A DNA stretch of 35,229 nucleotides, taken from DATBGS01 sp036557885. Its GTDB lineage: Bacteria > Chloroflexota > Ktedonobacteria > Ktedonobacterales > DATBGS01. The DNA is taken from the NCBI GenBank assembly GCA_036557885.1, contig DATBGS010000135.1:1-35229 (forward strand), read 5' to 3'. The stretch's first letter is position 1, and each line of letters begins with the position of its first letter. Shown piece by piece: positions 1 to 6,998 of the stretch. The translations under genes and the position numbers were made by a program. The notes below the pieces were generated by a model. It had not been told where the DNA came from and made no database searches. It was given only the letters and a program-made list of their open reading frames with translations.

Positions 1-1
1 T

Positions 2-2545
2 CACCGCGATGTCAAGCCAGAGAACATGCTGCTGGGTCCAAACGGCGAAGTGTTGCTCAGCGACTTTGGCATCGCGCTGCTGGCGCATTCGTCGCGCTCG
101 CAAAGCACGCAAGACGCGGTGGGCACCGTCACCTACATGGCGCCGGAACAATTGCAGGGGCATCCGCGCCCGGCCAGCGATCAATACGCGCTGGCGGTGG
201 TCGTGTACGAGTGGCTGGCCGGAAGCAAGCTCTTTGATGGGTCGTTTACCGAAATTGCCAGCCAGCATTTATTTGCGCCGCCGCCGCCCTTGCGCCAGAA
301 AGCGCCAACTATCTCTCCATTAGTAGAGCAGGTGGTGATGACGGCGCTTGCCAAAAAGCCAGAGGAGCGTTTTGGCAGCGTGCGCGCCTTTGCCAACGCG
401 CTGGAGCAGGCGGCGCGGGCCGAGCCAACGCTGCTCTCTGCCACAACGCAAGTGATGCCCCCCTCCACGCCTGGCACGCCCGCCAGTCAGATACCAACGC
501 CGCCCCCCAGTGCATTTGCGCCCACGCAGGCGCGCACGCCTTCCACGCCTGGCATTCCCTCTGGCCCCAATGCGCCAACGCCCCCTGTCTCGCCTGCTAT
601 GACTCCGCCGCTCAGCGGCTTCACCCCAACCCCGGCGTCGGCATCGGGGGCGATGCGCGTCTCTGGCCCGCTGCCCCCCACGCCTGTGAGCGCGCCCCTT
701 CCGGGGCAGGCTGGCGGAGGCACGCCGCCGCCAGTTTTCGGCGGCCAGAACTTCTCTGGAGTCTTGCGGCGCAGCGGCCCGCTCGCGCCCTCAACACCGC
801 TGCTGCCAGTGGCGGCGCCGTCTCCCAGGAGGTCAGTGAAAACACTGTTCCTCGTAGTGCTGGTGCTGCTGGCGCTGGTGAGTGGCAGCGCGGCGCTGAT
901 CTGGGCACGCAGCGGCGGTGTTGTCCTCTCGCCTGGCCCTGTGCCAACGCCAACAGGCACAGCCACGCTCAATCAGGGGAGCGTACCTCCGCAGGGCAAG
1001 CGCGGCGGCACCGTCACGGATGGCCTGCTGGCCGAGCCGGACTCGCTGCTCTCCAACAGGTCGGTAAGCACTTATTCCGCTCTGGTGGATGCCACGATCT
1101 GGGCACCGCTGCTCTATGGCGACGCGCAGGGCAACCTTCAGCCCGGCCTGCTCCTCGAGGTGCCAAGCCTGGCAAATGGCGGTATTACAGCCGACGCCAT
1201 GCACTACGTGTTGAAGCTGCGCCCAGAGTTGAAATGGTCGGATGGGCAGCCGATTACGGCGGATGATGTTGTCTTTACCTTGGACCTTTGGAGCAATCCG
1301 GCGTATCAGGCGGTCTTTACTCCTGGCCTCCCCTATGTGGCAGGCTATGTGGCGTCAGATGTGACCACCGTCATTCTAACCCTGAAGCAGCCATATAGTC
1401 CCTTTCTGGCGCAGCAACTGGCTGACCCGCAGATGGCGCTGCTGCCCAGGCATGTGTTTGGAGCAATGGACCCGGCCTCGATTCCCAAATCCAGCGAGAA
1501 CTTCCTGCCGCAGGTGGTGAGCGGCCCCTTTCAGATGCAGGAGCGCGTCAAAGGCGATCATATTACGGTGGTCAGAAATCGTAACTATTACCAGGCTGCG
1601 CAGGGCTACCCATATCTCGACAAGATTGTCTTTAAGATCATCTCCGATGCCAGCGTGATGCTGACAGCCCTGCAAGCAGGCCAGATAGATACCTCGTGGA
1701 ATCTGGATGCCAGCAAGCTAGTGAGCTATAAAGCGATTCAAGGCTACACCCTCACCACGACGCAATACCCCGACATCTTCGAGGAAGCGCTTTTTAATCT
1801 GCGCAACCCGATTTTGGCCGATTTGCAGGTGCGCAAGGCCATCAGCACAAGCATTGATCTGGACACGATTATTACCCAGGTCAGGTATGGCGCGGCACAG
1901 CGCACCTGCGATGATGCGGTGGGCAGCTTTGCCCACAACGCCAGCGCGAGCTGCTACCCCTTTGACCCGGCGGGGGCAAAGCAACTGCTTGATGACGATA
2001 GCTGGGCGCTTGGGTCGGATGGCTATCGCCACAAGAACGGCCAGAAGCTCGAACTGCGCTGGTCCACGACGGCCAATAATGCCGTGCGCCAGCAAACCGA
2101 GGAAATCGCCCAGGCGAATCTGAAAGACCTTGGCATCCAGATAGACATCATCAACTACCCGGCAAATACCTACTTTGGCACCGTGCTGCCGGGCGGCAAT
2201 TTCGACATTGCCGAGTATGCCAATCAGTTGGGCTATGACCCCGACAACGCTTTCTCCTGGCTCTGCAAAGAAACCCCAGATAAAGACCCCAACGGCTTCA
2301 ACTGGGGCTACTACTGCAATCCAACCGTAGATCAGGCCATCGCCACCGAAGAGGCCAACACCGACCAGAGCGCGCGCCTGAATGCCTTCAGGACGATCCA
2401 GCAGGCGATACTTACCGATCTGCCAGCAATCTATCTGTCGGCGTATGGCAACCTTGCCATTGCCAAAAACACGCTGCATAACTATCTGCCGTCGGGCAAT
2501 GGTCCGACGGAAACCTGGAATGTCTGGCAGTGGTGGCTGGGCTAG
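2..2545 (+). CDS. Receptor-like Ser/Thr kinase fused to family-5 solute-binding domain (5' partial)
   Basis: The gene enters from outside the window; reading from base 2 gives the kinase catalytic loop HRDVKPEN at once, then SDFG and the APEQ and DQYALAVVVYEWL segments. This is therefore the C-terminal half of a Hanks-type kinase domain with intact catalytic Asp, Lys, Asn and DFG Asp. A long Pro/Thr/Ser/Ala-rich linker follows (bases 430-830), then one transmembrane helix (about 841-905), then about 510 residues resembling SBP_bac_5 (oligopeptide/nickel-type ABC binding proteins): a GGTVTDGLLAEPDSL opening, LKWSDGQPITADDVVFTL, and a WNVWQWWLG end. Inferred topology is a cytoplasmic kinase with an extracytoplasmic ligand-binding domain, so it probably senses a peptide or similar solute rather than serving a transporter. 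No permease or ATPase genes are nearby. The stop codon lies one base from the stop of the convergent nitroreductase. The family calls are strong; the ligand is unknown. Confidence 0.9.
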   Translation, partial: HRDVKPENMLLGPNGEVLLSDFGIALLAHSSRSQSTQDAVGTVTYMAPEQLQGHPRPASDQYALAVVVYEWLAGSKLFDGSFTEIASQHLFAPPPPLRQKAPTISPLVEQVVMTALAKKPEERFGSVRAFANALEQAARAEPTLLSATTQVMPPSTPGTPASQIPTPPPSAFAPTQARTPSTPGIPSGPNAPTPPVSPAMTPPLSGFTPTPASASGAMRVSGPLPPTPVSAPLPGQAGGGTPPPVFGGQNFSGVLRRSGPLAPSTPLLPVAAPSPRRSVKTLFLVVLVLLALVSGSAALIWARSGGVVLSPGPVPTPTGTATLNQGSVPPQGKRGGTVTDGLLAEPDSLLSNRSVSTYSALVDATIWAPLLYGDAQGNLQPGLLLEVPSLANGGITADAMHYVLKLRPELKWSDGQPITADDVVFTLDLWSNPAYQAVFTPGLPYVAGYVASDVTTVILTLKQPYSPFLAQQLADPQMALLPRHVFGAMDPASIPKSSENFLPQVVSGPFQMQERVKGDHITVVRNRNYYQAAQGYPYLDKIVFKIISDASVMLTALQAGQIDTSWNLDASKLVSYKAIQGYTLTTTQYPDIFEEALFNLRNPILADLQVRKAISTSIDLDTIITQVRYGAAQRTCDDAVGSFAHNASASCYPFDPAGAKQLLDDDSWALGSDGYRHKNGQKLELRWSTTANNAVRQQTEEIAQANLKDLGIQIDIINYPANTYFGTVLPGGNFDIAEYANQLGYDPDNAFSWLCKETPDKDPNGFNWGYYCNPTVDQAIATEEANTDQSARLNAFRTIQQAILTDLPAIYLSAYGNLAIAKNTLHNYLPSGNGPTETWNVWQWWLG

Positions 2546-2546
2546 C

Positions 2547-3191
2547 TTACCACTGGTTCCAGTGGACAACTGAGTCCAGCGGCTCGCGTTTGGCCGGGGA
2601 AAAGTCGGTGCCCTGCGTGTAGGCCACCGGAATGAGCGCGGCCTGGGTGATCTTTTCGTAGGGGATGCCCAGCACGTTGGCGGCGTCCTGCTCAAAGAGG
2701 AGATGCACCGTCGTCCAACTGCTGCCGAGTCCCCGCGCGCGTGCGGCCAGCATAAAGCTCCAGGCGGCGGGCAGAATGGACCCCCAGACTCCCGCCTGCT
2801 CCACGCTGGATTTTCCTTCCATGCGCCCTTTGATGCAGGGCAGCAGCATAACTGGTGCTTCGTGGATATGTTCGGCCAGATAATCCGAGGAGCTGAGGAT
2901 GCGCCCAAGCTGCTTGCCGCGCTCGTTTTCGGGCAGCGGCCCGGTGACGCTGGCCGCGCGATACAACTCCCAGCCGCGCCGATAGACATCGCCCAGCGCC
3001 TGGCGTTTGTCCGCGTCGGTGACGACGACAAAATGCCACTGCTGGCGGTTGCCGCCAGTAGGCGCCTGCACCGCAATCTCCAGGCATTCTTTGATGACTT
3101 CCGGCTCGACAGGCCGCGAGAAATCCAGGCGTTTGCGCACAGAACGAGTAGTGGTGAGCACGTCATCGGGCGTGAGGTTGAGCATGGGCAT
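2547..3191 (-). CDS. Nitroreductase family protein (FMN-dependent)
   Basis: A 214-residue protein of the nitroreductase fold, which uses FMN and NAD(P)H to reduce nitro-aromatics, quinones or related compounds. Visible marks are the N-terminal RSVRKRLDFSRPV segment that usually contacts the FMN phosphate, the APTGGNRQQWHFVVV motif typical of the family, and a C-terminal ALIPVAYTQGTDF segment. I chose the ATG at 3191 because GAGAGGG sits about six bases upstream; an earlier in-frame ATG at 3242 would add 17 residues across that ribosome binding site. The gene is convergent with the kinase-solute-binding gene, the two stop codons being separated by a single base, with no terminator visible between them. 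The substrate cannot be predicted. Confidence 0.88.
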   Translation of the reverse strand: MPMLNLTPDDVLTTTRSVRKRLDFSRPVEPEVIKECLEIAVQAPTGGNRQQWHFVVVTDADKRQALGDVYRRGWELYRAASVTGPLPENERGKQLGRILSSSDYLAEHIHEAPVMLLPCIKGRMEGKSSVEQAGVWGSILPAAWSFMLAARARGLGSSWTTVHLLFEQDAANVLGIPYEKITQAALIPVAYTQGTDFSPAKREPLDSVVHWNQW

Positions 3192-3275
3192 CGGTTTCCC
3201 TCTCTCGAAGATATATGTTGCGCGTTGTGGATGAGCACGCAATAGCTGTGCTATTGTATCGCGTTTTGCCCCTGG

Positions 3276-3412
3276 CGTGCCGCCTGTAGCGCGGGCAGCT
3301 TGCCCGCAAGGGTAGGGATGGGTGTTGCTCCAGCCGTCAACTGGCGCTCTTGCCGCGATTCGCCGTCTGCTGCGCCCCTGCTTTGAGGGGGAAGACGGCG
3401 CTACAAGGCACG
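3276..3412. repeat. MITE-like intergenic element with terminal inverted repeats
   Basis: About 137 bp bounded by CGTGCCGCCTGTAGCGC on the left and the near-complement GGCGCTACAAGGCACG on the right (3397-3412). Inside are a hairpin GCGGGCA/TGCCCGC and a second, larger one with arms CGCCGTCT and AGACGGCG that encloses a CCCCT/AGGGG stem (3374-3390). The right half, read on the minus strand, recurs after the third kinase-type gene of this cluster at 9219-9247. It ends immediately before the -35 box of the pseudokinase-TIR gene. No transposase is encoded. The element type is inferred from structure only. Confidence 0.55.
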
Positions 3413-3413
3413 C

Positions 3414-3442
3414 TTGACCTCACTCATGCCTCGCGCTAAAAT
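3414..3442 (+). promoter_or_regulatory. Promoter of the pseudokinase-TIR gene
   Basis: TTGACC at 3414-3419 and TAAAAT at 3437-3442 are separated by 17 bases. The start site would fall near 3449, giving a leader of about 60 bases to the ATG at 3510. The layout and much of the leader are repeated in front of the next kinase gene. Confidence 0.75.
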
Positions 3443-3509
3443 AGAGAATGCTTCCATGTGGTTCTCTTTCTGTTGGGGATGCTCTCGTCTCTCTTGGGGG
3501 AATCTGGCT

Positions 3510-4778
3510 ATGGCTGATCGTGTTGGGCAGCAAGTCGGCAACTATAGGCTGATGCGCTCGCTTGGAGAAGGTGGTTTGGCTGAAGTCTACCTGGGCGAAC
3601 ACTTCTATCTCAGAACGCAGGCAGCTATCAAGATATGGCATGGACACAGTGGAAACGAAGAAGCAGAAGCAGCCCGCGCTGAGGCACGCTTTTTAGGGCG
3701 ATTGGTACATCCACATATTATCAAACTGCTGGAATTTGGGATGGAAGGGGACATGCCATTCCTTGTGTTGAGCCATGCGCCCAATGGATCACTGCGTCAA
3801 CGCCATCCGCCAGGTAGTAAACTCTCCACAGTTGCTATTTTGCCCTATGTGAAACAAATTGCCAGTGCTCTGCAATATCTTCATGAGCAAAAGATCATCC
3901 ATCGCGGCTTAAATCCAGGGAGTTGCCTTCTGGGATCAGATAATGAAATCTGGCTCAGCGGGTTTGGTATTGCAATCACAGTTCCAGACTCGCCTGATGA
4001 AGAACACGAGTATGCAGGTGTACCTGTCTACAGCGCGCCAGAACAGTTTTTAAATAAGCCGTGCTATGCAAGCGACCAATATGCTCTAGGAATGATGGCG
4101 TATGAATGGCTGGCTGGTGAAGTGCCTTTCACGGGGAAATGGTTGGAAGTTGTGGATAAAAAAATCCATGAGCCACCTCCTTCCTTACGATCAAAGGTTC
4201 CAACAATCTCACCTGAAGTAGAGGAAGTCGTGCTTACAGCCCTGGCGAAAGACCCCAAGGATCGCTTTGCCAGTGTGAAGGCGTTTGCGACAGCCTTTGA
4301 GCAAGCCGTTTATCCGCCCCAGAAGAAACCCCAGCGCACGCAAGCGTTTATCAGCTACAGCCACAAGGATAAAGCATACCTAACTCGGTTGCATGATTAT
4401 CTCGATTTCTACTTGCCAGGAAGAACCCTGGAAGTCTGGGATGATACGATGATCGCGGCTGGAACGGACTGGCGCGGAAACATTGAGCAGGCCATTCGCT
4501 CGGCAAGAGTGGCAGTGCTGCTCATCAGCTTTGACTTCCTGCGCTCCAAATTTATCCGCGAGAATGAGCTGCCGCCCTTGTTGAGAGCGGCGCAGCAAGA
4601 TGGCATCACCATCTTGCCCATTGTCTTGCGCCCCTGCCCCCTGGAAGAAGTCAAAGAGCTAGAGCAGTTGCAAATGCTCAACCTGCCCTCCAAAACCGTC
4701 AGCGAGATGACTGAGCCTGAACAAGAACGCTTCTGGATGACCACCACGCAGCGCATCCGAGACGCGCTGAAGACTTGA
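3510..4778 (+). CDS. Pseudokinase-TIR fusion protein
   Basis: A 422-residue protein. Residues 1-265 align position by position with the active kinase of the next gene, but the catalytic residues are gone: HRD is HRG (Gly133 for the catalytic Asp), the catalytic-loop Lys is Asn135, the metal-binding Asn is Ser138, and DFG is GFG (Gly151). The ATP-anchoring Lys41 and helix-C Glu58 remain, so nucleotide binding is possible while phosphotransfer is very unlikely. Residues about 277-422 form a TIR domain: AFISYSHKDK start, WDDTMIAAGTDWR loop, VAVLLISFDFL strand, and FIRENELPPLL helix whose Glu353 (or Glu351) fits the NADase glutamate position. There is no transmembrane helix or WD40 domain, unlike its neighbours. 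The ATG at 3510 follows GGGGGA and matches the neighbour's MADRVGQQVGNYRL start. The kinase part looks more AT-rich than nearby genes. Inferred role: a kinase-like sensor or scaffold controlling a TIR effector. Confidence 0.92.
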   Translation: MADRVGQQVGNYRLMRSLGEGGLAEVYLGEHFYLRTQAAIKIWHGHSGNEEAEAARAEARFLGRLVHPHIIKLLEFGMEGDMPFLVLSHAPNGSLRQRHPPGSKLSTVAILPYVKQIASALQYLHEQKIIHRGLNPGSCLLGSDNEIWLSGFGIAITVPDSPDEEHEYAGVPVYSAPEQFLNKPCYASDQYALGMMAYEWLAGEVPFTGKWLEVVDKKIHEPPPSLRSKVPTISPEVEEVVLTALAKDPKDRFASVKAFATAFEQAVYPPQKKPQRTQAFISYSHKDKAYLTRLHDYLDFYLPGRTLEVWDDTMIAAGTDWRGNIEQAIRSARVAVLLISFDFLRSKFIRENELPPLLRAAQQDGITILPIVLRPCPLEEVKELEQLQMLNLPSKTVSEMTEPEQERFWMTTTQRIRDALKT

Positions 4779-4803
4779 CGCCACCGACTTCCCGCGCTAG
4801 AAT
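4775..4803 (+). promoter_or_regulatory. Promoter of the second kinase gene
   Basis: TTGACG (4775-4780) overlaps the stop codon of the pseudokinase-TIR gene and is followed after 17 bases by TAGAAT (4798-4803). Both this promoter and the one at 3414 share the string CGCGCTARAATA around the -10 box, supporting duplication of gene plus promoter. The leader runs about 60 bases to the ATG at 4871. Confidence 0.75.
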
Positions 4804-4870
4804 AATGCTGTAATCCAGGCGATTTTCTTTCTGCTGGGAAGAGTCTACCCTTATTTGGGAGAGTCGGGCT

Positions 4871-6979
4871 ATGGCTGATCGGGTTGGGCAACAGGTTGGC
4901 AACTACCGGCTGATACAATTGCTGGGCACTGGCGGCTTTGCCGAAGTGTACCTGGGCGAGCATCAGTTTCTCAAAACGCAAGCCGCGATCAAGGTGCTGC
5001 ACGCGCGCCTGGGCGCTGCCGAGCTTGAGGGCTTTCGTGAGGAAGCCCGCACGATTGCCCGCCTGGAGCATCCCCATATTTTGCGCGTGCTGGAATATGG
5101 CGTGGAGGGGAAAACGCCCTTCCTGGTGATGGACTACGCCCCCAACGGCACGCTGCGCCAGCGCCACCCCAGGAACACGCCCGTCCCCCTGGAGACGCTG
5201 CGGCTCTATGTTCCCCAGATTGCCAGCGCGTTGCAGTGCGCGCATGACGCCAAACTGGTGCATCGGGATGTCAAGCCTGCCAATCTGCTGCTGGGGCGCA
5301 GCAACGAAATTCTGCTCAGCGACTTTGGTATTGCGGTAGTGGCGCACAGTACCCGCTCGCAGAAAATGCAGGCTATCGCCGGGACGATCACCTATATGGC
5401 GCCTGAACAATCGCAGGGCAAGCCGCGCCCGGCCAGCGACCAATATTCGCTGGGGGTGACGCTCTACGAGTGGCTGACCGGTGACCGGCTCTTTCGCGGC
5501 AATTACGCGGAAATGGCCTCGCAGCATCTGCTCACTCCGCCGCCGCCCCTGCGCCAGAAAGTGCCCAATCTCCCGCCGGGGGTGGAGGAAGTGGTGCTCA
5601 CCGCGCTGGCAAAAGACCACAAACAGCGCTTTGCCAGCATGCGCGCGTTTGCCACCGCGTTCGAGACGGCCTGCCAGCAAGGAAATCGCCCCACATCGGG
5701 CGCGTTCCAGAGCGGGCCAGTGTCCTCACCGCTCTCGCGCCCAACGGGGACACTGACGCCCACGATTACCCCGGTGCTGTCGGGGCCGTCCATCGCGCCC
5801 GAAGAGGACGCGCCCAGCGTTACCGCGCCCGCTCCCATCCCGCCGGAGGCCGTCACCGACATCACGGAACCGACCCCGGAAGTGCTGGCGGCACTCCCAA
5901 GAAAATCGGGGCCGCTGACGGAAACCTTCAACCCGGCTATTTCGGCGTCGATCCCCATGCCCCTCCAGAAGGGGATGTCGCGCCGGGCAATGGTGGCGAG
6001 TCTGGCCGGGCTGGTGGGCCTGGCGGCATCGGGCGCGGGCGCGGTCTATTGGGTGCGCTCGCATCCCAGCCTGTTTGCGTCGCCGCCCCAGCCCACGCCG
6101 TTTCCGGGGACGGCTCTTGTCATCTATCGCGGCCACAACGGGCCGGTCAACGGCGTGGCCTGGTCGCCGGACGGGAAATATGTCGCTTCTGCCGGGAATG
6201 ACCAGACCGTCCAGGTCTGGGAAGCCCGCACCGGCAAAAAGATTGCCACCTATGCCGGGCACAGCGGGGCTGTGCAGGCGGTGGCGTGGTCGCCCGCTGC
6301 GGCGCGCATTGCTTCGGCCAGCGTAGACAAGACGGTGCAGGTCTGGGAGGCGCTGACCGGCAAACCACTTCTCACCTATCGCGGCCATACTCAGCAAGTG
6401 CTGACTGTGGGCTGGTCGCCAGATGGCAAGCAGCTTGCCTCGGCTGGCGCAGATACCCAGGTACACATCTGGGATGCTGAGCAGGGCACGCGGCAGCAGA
6501 CCTTTCCAGATCACACGCTTCGGGTGACGTGTGTGGCCTGGTCGCCGGATGGCAGCCGCATCGCGTCGGCCAGCGCCGATCAGAAAGTTGCCGTCCGCAG
6601 CGCGGTGACGGGCTTTTCTATTTCTACCTTTACCGGCCACAAGAGCGGCGTGCTCTCGGTGGCCTGGTCGCCAGATGGCGGCTATCTGATCTCCAGCGAC
6701 GCGGCAAGCACTGCCCAGGTGTGGGAAGTGACCAGAGCCGTTGGCATCTACACCAACAAAATACACCCGTTGCCGATCAACGCGGTGGCCTGGGCGCCCG
6801 CGCCCTGGATAGCGCTTGCCAGCAAAGACCAGACCGTCGAGATTTTGGATGGCGCGACGTTTGCCTCGGCGCTCACCTACCAGGGGCATACGGCTCCGGT
6901 CAACGCGGTGGCCTGGGCGCCTGATGGAAACACAGTTGCTTCGGCGGGAGAGAATGCGCAGGTCTGGCGGGTGACGTAG
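4871..6979 (+). CDS. Ser/Thr protein kinase with transmembrane helix and WD40 propeller
   Basis: A 702-residue protein. The kinase domain (about 12-270) is complete: GTGGFAEVYLGE loop, AAIK Lys41, HRDVKPAN with Asp133, Lys135 and Asn138, and SDFG with Asp151, so it should be an active RD-type kinase. A Pro/Thr-rich linker leads to one hydrophobic helix (about 373-392, in RRAMVASLAGLVGL...), then seven WD40 repeats from about residue 415 to the end, with the recurring VAWSPDG..IASAS and VQVWE signatures. Inferred topology puts the propeller outside the membrane, as a protein- or ligand-binding sensor. The ATG at 4871 has GGGAGAG about eight bases upstream. The next kinase gene starts 19 bases after the stop, suggesting co-transcription. 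The N-terminus and leader are close copies of the preceding pseudokinase-TIR gene. Substrate proteins are unknown. Confidence 0.93.
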   Translation: MADRVGQQVGNYRLIQLLGTGGFAEVYLGEHQFLKTQAAIKVLHARLGAAELEGFREEARTIARLEHPHILRVLEYGVEGKTPFLVMDYAPNGTLRQRHPRNTPVPLETLRLYVPQIASALQCAHDAKLVHRDVKPANLLLGRSNEILLSDFGIAVVAHSTRSQKMQAIAGTITYMAPEQSQGKPRPASDQYSLGVTLYEWLTGDRLFRGNYAEMASQHLLTPPPPLRQKVPNLPPGVEEVVLTALAKDHKQRFASMRAFATAFETACQQGNRPTSGAFQSGPVSSPLSRPTGTLTPTITPVLSGPSIAPEEDAPSVTAPAPIPPEAVTDITEPTPEVLAALPRKSGPLTETFNPAISASIPMPLQKGMSRRAMVASLAGLVGLAASGAGAVYWVRSHPSLFASPPQPTPFPGTALVIYRGHNGPVNGVAWSPDGKYVASAGNDQTVQVWEARTGKKIATYAGHSGAVQAVAWSPAAARIASASVDKTVQVWEALTGKPLLTYRGHTQQVLTVGWSPDGKQLASAGADTQVHIWDAEQGTRQQTFPDHTLRVTCVAWSPDGSRIASASADQKVAVRSAVTGFSISTFTGHKSGVLSVAWSPDGGYLISSDAASTAQVWEVTRAVGIYTNKIHPLPINAVAWAPAPWIALASKDQTVEILDGATFASALTYQGHTAPVNAVAWAPDGNTVASAGENAQVWRVT

Positions 6980-6998
6980 CAGCAGAGGAGGGTTGAAC

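Noticed and set aside
1000..2545. Component of an ABC importer
   Set aside because: No permease or ATPase gene is nearby, and the domain is covalently attached to a kinase through a membrane helix.
1718..3238. 506-residue open frame on the minus strand
   Set aside because: It covers the antisense of the solute-binding domain and runs out of frame through the nitroreductase; its translation is low-complexity and matches no family. It is a high-GC shadow.
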